NCBI GenBank assembly: GCA_041745535.1
Contig: JBGTIS010000132.1
Location: forward strand, 1-6,007
Direction: 5' to 3'
DNA from: JBGTIS01 sp041745535
GTDB taxonomy: Bacteria > Bacteroidota > Bacteroidia > Cytophagales > Cyclobacteriaceae
Length of the DNA stretch: 6,007 bases
This document shows positions 1 to 5,023 of the stretch, one piece after another. A program made the position numbers and the translations under genes. How positions within the stretch are numbered: the first letter of the stretch is position 1; each line of letters begins with the position of its first letter. Below the pieces are notes generated by a model. The model made no database searches and had not been told where the DNA came from. It was given only the letters and a program-made list of their open reading frames with translations.

Positions 1-126
1 CCTTCAAAACAACTCACAGGAGGTTTTTTTTAAATTTTTAACCTCCCCATTTCAACAGGATGTTAAAAATTAAATGTAGAAATATGCCTTATTTCATCTG
101 AGTGGCAATTGATGCTTTTCATAATG

Positions 127-511
127 CTAAAGTCGAGCTAAGATGCGTATATAGCTTTCATATTTTGGCATTTTGTCCAAAAGTCTATCGTGTGCTATCT
201 TGCTAATCAAGACAAGTTCTGTGTCTTCCAAAGCATCTAGCAGGTTCTTGTTTGATAAAACTGTTCAAATCTCCCATTGTCCAACCCTCAATCCCAAAAA
301 GGACTACATTTTCATCTCCTTTTGAATTTAGTACATATGCTCTTAATACACCTTTTTCTATGAAAGTTATGTAGTCGGTAATTTCTCCAGAGTAAAGAAA
401 GTGCTCCCCTTTTTGTAGCTTTTTTGTGGATATATGGTTGAGTAGTATTTTCTCATCGACCAAATCAAGTGTCACTTTTTCGCTAAACTTTTTTAAAAAT
501 AGTTGTGACAT
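127..511 (-). pseudogene. Crp/Fnr-type cyclic-nucleotide-binding regulator, frameshifted and truncated
   Basis: The first 92 codons from the ATG at 511 read as the N-terminal half of a cyclic-nucleotide-binding (cNMP) domain of the Bacteroidota Crp/Fnr type: KLQKGEHFLYSGE, then FIEKGVLRAYV, then a G-W-x-x-G-D-L-N-S-F turn. After EPA (near position 237) the frame is lost and stops at 203. One frame over, the family-like sequence DALEDTELVLIS continues to YESYIRILARL and a stop at 127-129. The frame change plus a few missing residues suggests a small deletion or insertion. Even when repaired it is only about 128 residues, against roughly 190 for the family, so the C-terminal helix-turn-helix is missing and DNA binding is not expected. 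The start lies 34 nt after the presumed cassette boundary at 546/547, as is common for the first gene in an integron cassette. A sequencing error could explain the frameshift but not the missing HTH. Confidence 0.72.
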
Positions 512-540
512 AAATTGGGAAGTTTGTTTTTTCAGCTTGC

Positions 541-667
541 CACTAACACTAGAGCAGGCGACGCGGCGTCTTTGGAGCAGTTTTCTGCCGAGTTTGGTTT
601 TTTGACTTGTTTGAATTGATATTACTTTTACATATTTACCAGCCGTGGTGCTTGCTCGATGTTAGGC
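541..667 (-). repeat. Putative integron attC recombination site of the TA cassette
   Basis: Read on the minus strand, GCCTAAC (667-661, fits R'' consensus RYYYAAC) opens the site 11 nt after the toxin stop, and GTTAGTG (547-541, one position off R' consensus GTTRRRY) closes it. Inside these boxes the arms partly pair: ATCGAGCAAGC near R'' against GCCTGCTCTAGT near R', giving a GAGCA/TGCTC stem with one unbalanced base, as expected of attC L boxes. The 127-bp length is similar to Vibrio VCR sites. In the excised circle R' would be completed by the cassette's own 5' end, GTTAGGCGGC, which pairs perfectly over 10 nt with GCCGCCTAAC at 670-661. The boxes and pairing are seen directly; the assignment as attC is inference. 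Confidence 0.6.
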
Positions 668-678
668 GGCGTTTTCAA

Positions 679-981
679 TCAATCAAATATTGAATCTTTG
701 CTCAAAGGACGTAATCCATTATGAACAGCCAAGATGTCTATCTGATTATCGGACACTACATGATAAATGATCCGATAGTTTTTGTAAATCAATTCTCTAA
801 TCTCCGGTCTTTCCAATTCCGGAACCATTCTTCCCATCTGAGGATATTGTACCAGATTATTAGCTTTCTCAAAAATCTTATCGGTCAGTTGTTCAGCATA
901 TTTTTCTGAGCGTGGTCTGTAATATTCCCTAATCTCGTAGATATCCTCAATAGCTTGTCGGGTCCAATTTACTTTGACCAT
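679..981 (-). CDS. RelE/ParE superfamily type II toxin
   Basis: This 100-residue protein has the compact ParE/RelE toxin pattern: an N-terminal strand and helix (VNWTRQAIEDIYEIREYY, residues 4-21), a middle segment PQMGRMVPEL (47-56), the core strands IRELIYKNYRIIYHV (61-75) and a C-terminal IDILAVHNGLRPL (81-93). Characterised family members either poison DNA gyrase (ParE) or cleave mRNA on the ribosome (RelE). Sequence alone does not settle which applies here, though the YRIIYHV and VHNGLRPL segments look more ParE-like. The ATG at 981 overlaps the end of the antitoxin gene by 13 nt, which points to coupled translation from one mRNA. The stop lies 11 nt before the attC-like box, so the gene fills the cassette to its end. 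The protein is full length for the family with no sign of damage. Confidence 0.88.
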   Translation of the reverse strand: MVKVNWTRQAIEDIYEIREYYRPRSEKYAEQLTDKIFEKANNLVQYPQMGRMVPELERPEIRELIYKNYRIIYHVVSDNQIDILAVHNGLRPLSKDSIFD

Positions 982-1151
982 TGTTTGAGCATTTCTTTTG
1001 CTTCCTGAGTAGAATAGACTTCTCCTTTTTTAGATTGCCCTAATCCCATCTCAATCTTTTGCAGTAAGATCAATTTATCCATCAGTTCATCGATAGAAAA
1101 TTGATCAGGCATATCCTTTAAGCTGTTAATAACTTGATCTTTGGTTACCAT
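969..1151 (-). CDS. Antitoxin partner of the ParE/RelE toxin
   Basis: This is a 60-residue acidic and basic mixed protein starting MVTKDQVINS. It has a predicted helix DELMDKLILLQKIEMGL (21-37) and a charged C-terminal segment QEAKEMLKQWSK (49-60) likely to wrap the toxin. No clear ribbon-helix-helix or Phd motif is seen, but small antitoxins of this make-up commonly precede ParE-type toxins in Bacteroidota. The ATG at 1151 is chosen. The longer reading from 1253 would run through the putative upstream attC and cassette boundary and adds a low-complexity basic stretch (IEIKKSRKRNLRI) with no family character. The leader before 1151 (TAAAAAGATTAATT) is A-rich and has no Shine-Dalgarno sequence. 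The gene comes first and overlaps the toxin by 13 nt, the usual antitoxin-toxin order. Such antitoxins normally repress their own promoter, which would lie between 1152 and 1217. Confidence 0.8.
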   Translation of the reverse strand: MVTKDQVINSLKDMPDQFSIDELMDKLILLQKIEMGLGQSKKGEVYSTQEAKEMLKQWSK

Positions 1152-1211
1152 AATTAATCTTTTTACCAATATACGAAGATTTCTTTTTCTAGATTTTTTA
1201 ATTTCAATGCC

Positions 1212-1283
1212 GCCTAACATCTGGATAAACACACCGGTGCGTTTATTTACCATATAGCAGGCTTGGTGTATGGGGTGTTGAAT
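1212..1283 (-). repeat. Candidate upstream attC site (weaker)
   Basis: On the minus strand ATTCAAC (1283-1277, fits RYYYAAC) and GTTAGGC (1218-1212, fits GTTRRRY) bracket 72 bp, a normal attC length. Between them is a near-perfect 22-bp palindrome (1225-1246, one mismatched pair) centred on CACCGGTG that could form the folded bottom-strand hairpin. The inner boxes pair only partly (ACACC near R'' with GGTGT), so the left half is less certain than the GTTAGGC end, which is supported independently by its match to 661-667. Confidence 0.42.
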
Positions 1284-1318
1284 ATAATTAATTCAGATAT
1301 AAAATAAAACACGCTTCA

Positions 1319-1486
1319 TTTGCTTAGGAGTACGGCTGCTTTGTTACAATTGAAGGTTTAGGAATGTTGCGGCAGGCTTGCTTTGTAATACATGAAAGTT
1401 CATTTGTACCGCGGCAGCCCTGCTCTGTAATAAATGAAGCTTCATTTGTACCGCGGCAGCCTTGCTCTGTTATATTCAAAGTCTGT
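1319..1486. repeat. 42-bp tandem repeat, about four copies
   Basis: Four consecutive 42-bp units begin at 1319, 1361, 1403 and 1445. The two central-right units share TTTGTACCGCGGCAGCC then TGCTCTGT almost exactly, while the outer two are more diverged (GTACGGCTGCTTTGT and GTTGCGGCAGGCTTGCTTTGT). A further partial unit may start at 1487. Because 42 is divisible by 3, a frame stays open across the repeats and creates a spurious ORF at 1364-1555 with the repeated peptide SFVPRQPCSVI. It shows no family resemblance and is not called as a gene. The region is richer in G+C than its flanks. Confidence 0.85.
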
Positions 1487-1728
1487 TTTGTGTACAGGTC
1501 CGCTCCACCCTTCCCTGCTTATGGCCTGGAAAGCCTGTTGCCTGCTCCCATATAAAGATGCTGCCCTGCCGTAAGAGTAAAATAAAGAAAACTATCGTTT
1601 AAAACTTTTACTTTTTATTCTAATACCCAGCACAATTTATAATTATTCATTGCCAAAAATGATACATGTCTAAGAAATTTCTTGGAATAATATTTAACTT
1701 TTTTAGCATTTATATTAATTTTGTATAA
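1487..1728. other. Non-coding stretch between tandem repeat and gene remnant
   Basis: The first 80 bases are pyrimidine-rich on the plus strand (CCACCCTTCCCTGC and similar). The rest is strongly AT-rich and has stops in the plus frame leading into the remnant at 1729. No gene, RNA or clear promoter is seen. A minus-strand ORF through 1615-1959 lacks family character and opposes the recognisable plus-strand remnant. Confidence 0.5.
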
Positions 1729-1926
1729 ATAAATATTCAAATAGCCGCCATATCGAGCTACAGGGTACAGCAGTCGAAGGGCAAAAGTGAAAAGCAGCAG
1801 GCTACCCAGCAGCGAAAAGCAGCCATGAGGGCATTGCAGCATTGGATGCGTGATTTTCTTTATATCGCCCGCTATGCGCTGAAAAATGACAAGCAGCAAC
1901 TGGAAGCCCTGGGCCAGGTGGTATAG
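1729..1926 (+). pseudogene. C-terminal remnant of a Bacteroidota hypothetical protein
   Basis: The open plus-strand frame after the stop at 1726-1728 translates to about 65 residues with real protein character: SSYRVQQSKGKSEKQQ, then RALQHWMRDFLYIARYALKND and KQQLEALGQVV before TAG at 1924-1926. The pattern (charged helix, W-M-x-D-F-x-x-I-A-R-x-A-L, then LEALG near the C terminus) resembles, from memory, the last helices of an uncharacterised family common in Bacteroidota. The N-terminal part is missing: the frame is closed upstream by AT-rich DNA and the first in-frame ATG (1825) would leave only 33 residues. A strong terminator follows 42 nt downstream, as expected for the end of a once complete gene. 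A short functional ORF from 1825 cannot be excluded. Confidence 0.55.
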
Positions 1927-1935
1927 TTTGTCGGG

Positions 1936-1959
1936 ATGTATGAAGCACCGCTCATACAT
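1936..1959. repeat. 8-bp inverted repeat upstream of terminator
   Basis: ATGTATGA (1936-1943) and TCATACAT (1952-1959) pair perfectly around an 8-nt loop. The hairpin lies just after the remnant's stop codon and 9 nt before the terminator stem. It may stabilise the transcript's 3' end; no function can be shown. Confidence 0.5.
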
Positions 1960-1968
1960 TACAAACCT

Positions 1969-2010
1969 AAATGCCCATCAGTAACTTGTCTGATGGGCAT
2001 TTTGCTTTTT
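1969..2010 (+). terminator. Rho-independent terminator after the gene remnant
   Basis: A perfect 13-bp stem pairs 1969-1981 (AAATGCCCATCAG) with 1990-2002 (CTGATGGGCATTT) around the 8-nt loop TAACTTGT, followed by TTGCTTTTT. The T tract lies on the plus strand, matching the direction of the remnant at 1729-1926. Confidence 0.85.
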
Positions 2011-2027
2011 AAGTAACTGATATTTAT

Positions 2028-2164
2028 AGGTGTACGACAAAATTCAGGAAGTATAAGAAAAAAGCTCTCCCCGGATTTATTCCGGCCACCGCGGTGCCTC
2101 CTGCTCAGATGAAGGGGGTGCCGGAATAAATCCGGCAAGATAATATGCATTTTGTGGTACACCC
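2028..2164. mobile_element. MITE-like palindromic element with terminal inverted repeats
   Basis: The ends are near-identical inverted repeats: GGTGTACGACAAAAT (2029-2043) against ATTTTGTGGTACACC (2149-2163), one mismatch in 15. Inside, CCGGATTTATTCCGG (2071-2085) pairs perfectly with CCGGAATAAATCCGG (2121-2135), and the loop holds the palindrome CACCGCGGTG (2087-2096). The sequence ATATTTAT occurs directly before (2020-2027) and after (2165-2172), consistent with an 8-bp target duplication. No coding capacity is credible, so it would need a transposase supplied elsewhere. The AT-rich flanks make the direct repeat less certain than the inverted repeats. It could instead be a bulky bidirectional terminator or REP-like structure. 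Confidence 0.6.
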
Positions 2165-2312
2165 ATATTTATTCAGTAACGCCTGGTTTTATCAGAATTT
2201 TGTACGAGCCATTTTTCAGCGACTTGCCCAACACGTTCGCCTTCCGCGCAGATTCAGGAAAATTTTACCTTGCCCTCTTTTAATGCTAATCCCAATAACC
2301 ATATAGTTCATC
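2165..2312. other. Intergenic stretch downstream of the hydrolase gene
   Basis: No complete gene is seen. On the minus strand a short frame ending at TAA near 2171 reads SLKNGSYKILIKPGVTE, which has some protein flavour but is closed by a stop about 30 codons upstream and matches no family I recognise. No convincing terminator hairpin for the hydrolase is visible before the MITE-like element, whose palindrome might serve that role. Confidence 0.35.
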
Positions 2313-3161
2313 CTATTCCAACAAAAATATTTTTACGTTTTCGGCATATAGTAAAGGTTGTAACAGGCAGGCGGTATGGCCATAATGGGGATTAATCATT
2401 ACTACTTTGGCGTGCGGATAATTTTGCTTGATGGCTTGCCGGTCGTTGGCCAGAAAAACCCGGTCGGAGCCTACCTCAATCAGCATCAGTTGTTGAACGG
2501 CACCCCGCATTTGTTCGGCAGTAACGATTTCGGTATGTATAAAGCTGGTAGAAATTTTCAGGCGGGTAATCATATCTTTGCGGCTGAATTTTTTACCATA
2601 AAGTTCTTTCAGGTACTGTCCCCAAAACCTAAGTGTGACAGTATCGGTATCTGGCGTATCTTTTCCAACATTAACAAGCATTTGATAAACGGCTATTTTC
2701 AATAATAACCCTTCAGGGATCCACGGAGCCACCCTGAGAATATTTCTTAATTTCTTTCCCAGCAAATAATGTGGCAGGCAGCTTTGCGAAAGAATCAGTT
2801 TCTCAATGCGCCCAGGATACGTGTGGGCCATGCGCTGGGCAATCATACCCCCCATAGATATTCCAAACAAATGAAAATTACCGATCCTCTCTTTTTCCAG
2901 TATGCGCATAATATCCTCAGCCGCTTCCTGTACCGATTCTACAAAGTCGGGCAAATCGGGAACAATTATTGTAAAGTGCTTTTCCAGATAAGTAATCTGA
3001 GGAAACAGCGACTCGGCATTTACGCCAGCACCATGAATAATCACCAGCGTTTCGGACTGTTGGCCACAGCGGTAGTACCGCCAGTGCTTATTATGCAAAT
3101 TAAAACTTTGAGGGGTATGCTTATGCCTGAAAGCTTTCAATCCTTCCGCAAGCGTATCCAT
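2313..3161 (-). CDS. Alpha/beta hydrolase-fold protein
   Basis: This 282-residue protein has a full alpha/beta hydrolase layout. A first strand LVIIHGAG (39-46) supplies the oxyanion-hole HG. The nucleophile elbow GISMGG (100-105) places the catalytic serine at 102. The acid is probably Asp233 in VGSDRVF, and the histidine His262 in HYGHTACL, 20 residues from the C terminus. There is no signal peptide, so it is probably cytoplasmic. A helical lid region lies about 130-200 (LLGKKLRNILRVAPWIPEGLLLKIA). The fold covers esterases, lipases, C-C hydrolases and haloperoxidases; the substrate cannot be assigned. It stands alone, divergent from the fasciclin gene, with 457 bp between them. The ATG at 3161 follows the A-rich leader AACAAATAAAACA, typical of Bacteroidota. 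Confidence 0.9.
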   Translation of the reverse strand: MDTLAEGLKAFRHKHTPQSFNLHNKHWRYYRCGQQSETLVIIHGAGVNAESLFPQITYLEKHFTIIVPDLPDFVESVQEAAEDIMRILEKERIGNFHLFGISMGGMIAQRMAHTYPGRIEKLILSQSCLPHYLLGKKLRNILRVAPWIPEGLLLKIAVYQMLVNVGKDTPDTDTVTLRFWGQYLKELYGKKFSRKDMITRLKISTSFIHTEIVTAEQMRGAVQQLMLIEVGSDRVFLANDRQAIKQNYPHAKVVMINPHYGHTACLLQPLLYAENVKIFLLE

Positions 3162-3618
3162 TGTTTTATTTGTTTCGTATTTTACTTCTACACTTCTTAA
3201 TAATTTTAGGGAATTTGCATGAATATCGTTCTGGTTAATTACAAAGACCAGTCAGATTTACTATTTTCATTTCATGCCTTTCTTATTTTATCATACCATA
3301 TAAATTTACTTATAACAACTGTTTCTGTTTTATAATTTCAAAATAATTGATTTATTCTCAAACAGGTGCAAATCACCTGAACCAAATAAACATATTCGAT
3401 TTGAACTGCCAAAGTTTGTAGGCAATCACTTTCATTATAATACCCAATTTTATGTACGATTTTCCGGGTATTACGCTGATTGGAGAAGTAAATTATCTAA
3501 ATTATTTTGTTTAATATTTTATTTTTTTCAATAAACAAAATATTTTTTAAAACATTAATTCTAAATTAATGTTTAACATTTTATAGTTTTTATTAAACAA
3601 AATAACAATACAAACAAG
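3162..3618. promoter_or_regulatory. Divergent AT-rich intergenic region with several inverted repeats
   Basis: The 457-bp gap must hold promoters for both the hydrolase (minus) and the fasciclin gene (plus). It contains CAGGTG-CAAAT-CACCTG (3363-3379), ATTTTGTTTA/TAAACAAAAT (3504-3513 with 3532-3541), and a perfect 10-bp stem AAACATTAAT/ATTAATGTTT (3550-3559 with 3565-3574, 5-nt loop). A weaker pair GTTTAA/TTAAAC (3571-3576, 3593-3598) lies next to it. No clean match to the Bacteroidota TTTG...TAnnTTTG promoter was found; TAGTTTTT near 3584 is a loose candidate for the fasciclin -7 box. The inverted repeats may be operators or merely AT-rich coincidence. Confidence 0.45.
3550..3574. promoter_or_regulatory. 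Perfect 10-bp inverted repeat upstream of the fasciclin gene
   Basis: AAACATTAAT and ATTAATGTTT face each other across TCTAA, about 45 nt before the fasciclin start codon. Position and symmetry fit a dimeric-regulator operator or a 5'-UTR hairpin. The low-complexity AT context lowers its significance. Confidence 0.4.
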
Positions 3619-4122
3619 ATGAAAAATACCATATTACTCATTGCAGCTTTTATGCTTTCTTTTACAGCCTTAATGGCACAGGAAAGCAATGGGACTGCCG
3701 CACAAGATGACATCGTAGCCGTAGCTATGGCAAATGACAATTTCTCTACCTTAGTAGCTGCACTAAAAGCTGCCGACCTGGTAGAAACCTTACAGGGTGA
3801 AGGTCCTTTCACCGTATTTGCTCCTACCAACGAAGCTTTTGCCGCACTGCCTGCAGGCACTTTAGATAACTTGTTAAAGCCTGAAAATAAAGATCAACTG
3901 GTAAAAATATTAACCTACCATGTAGTACCGGGTAAAGTAATGGCTGCCGACCTCGAAGACGGTATGACCGCCTCTACCGTAGAAGGTACCGATGCTGAGG
4001 TGATGAAAGAAGGCGAAAATTTTGTAATTGCAGGAGCCACTATCGTACAGCCGGATATTGCGGCTTCTAATGGTGTTATTCACGTAATTGATGCGGTGAT
4101 GATGCCACCACAAAATAACTAA
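3619..4122 (+). CDS. Secreted fasciclin (FAS1) domain protein
   Basis: This 167-residue protein begins with a clear signal peptide (MKNTILLIAAFMLSFTALMA, cleavage likely before Q21) and then a single FAS1 domain. The domain shows the conserved H1 motif FTVFAPTNEAFAALP (64-78), the Tyr-His pair in LTYHVVPGKV (98-107) and the H2 motif NGVIHVIDAVMMP (151-163), so it is complete and of normal length (about 130 residues). FAS1 domains mediate cell adhesion and matrix contacts in several kingdoms. Single-domain bacterial forms are exported and their partners are mostly unknown. No lipobox cysteine, sortase signal or T9SS tail is present, so a soluble periplasmic or released protein is likely. The ATG follows an A-rich leader (ACAATACAAACAAG). 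It is a single-gene unit closed by a strong terminator. Confidence 0.95.
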   Translation: MKNTILLIAAFMLSFTALMAQESNGTAAQDDIVAVAMANDNFSTLVAALKAADLVETLQGEGPFTVFAPTNEAFAALPAGTLDNLLKPENKDQLVKILTYHVVPGKVMAADLEDGMTASTVEGTDAEVMKEGENFVIAGATIVQPDIAASNGVIHVIDAVMMPPQNN

Positions 4123-4153
4123 TAAGTTAAGTAGTAAATTAATAGAAAAGTTG

Positions 4154-4187
4154 AAAAGGCTTCCTGCTAAGCAGGGAGCTTTTTTTA
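4154..4187. terminator. Bidirectional rho-independent terminator between convergent genes
   Basis: AAAAGGCTTCCTGC (4154-4167) pairs with GCAGGGAGCTTTTTTT (4171-4186) around the loop TAA, with two G-T wobbles. The plus strand has a run of T after the stem and the minus strand reads TTTTCAACTTTT. It lies between the fasciclin gene and the convergent SDR gene and probably serves both, most strongly the plus strand. Confidence 0.88.
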
Positions 4188-4299
4188 TGGGCAACGTGCA
4201 AGGTTACTGTTTAGAATAGAAAAGTAGCATGGGTTTATTATCTGAAGAAACTACAGAGCGAATACTTTTTTGAAAAATGCAAAACAGCAGCTGGAATTT

Positions 4300-4992
4300 C
4301 TATGTTTTTATGGCAGACATACCACCATCTATGTGAAAAATTTGTCCGGTAATCCAGCCGGCTTTTTCTGACAATAGAAACTCAGCCATATCGGCAATAT
4401 CTTTTGCTTTGCCGATTTTTTTTAAAGGATGCCGTTGCGCATTGCTTTCTCTTTTCTCTTCACTGTTTAATAAAGAAGTAGCCAGAGGCGTATCAGTTAA
4501 GGAAGGGGCAATACAGTTAATTCTGATTTTAGGAGCAAATTCCGCAGCCAGGGCTTTTGTCAGGCCTTCAATTGCTCCTTTGGAAGAAGCCACCTGTGTG
4601 TGAAAACTTAATCCCAGCTGCACTGCCACGGTAGAAAATAATACTATCGAAGCGTTTTTTGAATTTTTAAATTTTGCAAATACAGCCTGCATTACTTTTA
4701 CAGCGCCTATCACCTGCAGTTGCATATCAGCAGCAAATTCTTCCGGTTTGATTCTGTGAAATGGTTTCAGATTGATACTTCCGGGGCAGTACACCAATCC
4801 GTCAAGCGTATCAGGTAGAAAATCAAGATTCAGCTCCTCGTCCAGCACATCAAGATAATGATAATCAATCTGCTTACTTTCAACCTTGTGGGTATTATAA
4901 GTTCCAAATACCTGATGACCGGATTCGGATAGTTGCACGGACAACTGCCGGCCAATACCTGAAGAAGCGCCTACTACTAAATATGCTGACAT
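4300..4992 (-). CDS. SDR-family (Rossmann-fold) oxidoreductase lacking the catalytic Tyr
   Basis: From the ATG at 4992 this is a 230-residue short-chain dehydrogenase/reductase. Its cofactor motif is GASSGIG (8-14), followed by the substrate-side strand LVYCPGSIN (66-74, in place of NNAG), the Ser strand SIVLFSTVAV (115-124, Ser120), and IAPSLTDTPLA (161-171) after the active site. The C-terminal WITGQIFHIDGG (213-224) is classical. The usual YxxxK is VASSK (134-138), so Lys138 is kept but Tyr is replaced by Val. I recall similar Tyr-less sequences in related Bacteroidota SDRs, so this looks like a subfamily trait, not damage. Cofactor preference and substrate are unknown. The longer start at 5037 would overlap the upstream gene and adds a non-family hydrophobic extension, so 4992 is preferred, leaving 31 nt after the metallophosphatase stop. 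The two may be co-transcribed. Confidence 0.9.
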   Translation of the reverse strand: MSAYLVVGASSGIGRQLSVQLSESGHQVFGTYNTHKVESKQIDYHYLDVLDEELNLDFLPDTLDGLVYCPGSINLKPFHRIKPEEFAADMQLQVIGAVKVMQAVFAKFKNSKNASIVLFSTVAVQLGLSFHTQVASSKGAIEGLTKALAAEFAPKIRINCIAPSLTDTPLATSLLNSEEKRESNAQRHPLKKIGKAKDIADMAEFLLSEKAGWITGQIFHIDGGMSAIKT

Positions 4993-5023
4993 ACCCAAAC
5001 AACAGTTCAGATAGAAAAATTGT

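Larger units (their letters stand above)
547..1217 (-). mobile_element. Putative integron gene cassette carrying a toxin-antitoxin pair
   Basis: The presumed crossover points are G/TT in GTTAGGC (1218/1217) and in GTTAGTG (547/546). Between them lie a short leader, the antitoxin, the toxin and an attC-like site, the standard 5'-gene-attC-3' cassette order, with both genes in the cassette direction. The sequences GATGTTAGGCGGC (658-670) and GCCGCCTAACATC (1209-1221) form a perfect 13-bp inverted repeat. TA modules are well-known stabilising cargo of sedentary integrons. No integrase gene is visible in the window, so the element may belong to a longer array or to an integrase-less attC cluster. 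Confidence 0.58.

Noticed and set aside
19..46. GGAGGTT/AACCTCC inverted repeat as a terminator
   Set aside because: The stem is only 7 bp with a 14-nt T/A loop and no clear T tract after it on either strand, so it is too weak to call.
969..1253. Longer antitoxin reading from the ATG at 1253 (94 residues)
   Set aside because: It would translate through the attC-like boundary and an AT-rich leader, and the added residues have no family character. The 60-residue form from 1151 has normal length.
1319..1486. CRISPR array
   Set aside because: The 42-bp units are adjacent with no unique spacers of regular length, and no cas genes are present.
1364..1555. 63-residue plus-strand ORF with repeated SFVPRQPCSVI
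   Set aside because: It is produced by the 42-bp tandem repeat; there is no domain, signal peptide or plausible leader.
2171..2300. Minus-strand peptide SLKNGSYKILIKPGVTE as a gene remnant
   Set aside because: It is suggestive but under about 30 codons, closed by stops, and without a family I can name.
3219..3335. 38-residue hydrophobic plus-strand ORF (MNIVLVNYKD...)
   Set aside because: It is AT-rich with no leader signal or family resemblance and is probably chance in the divergent intergenic region.
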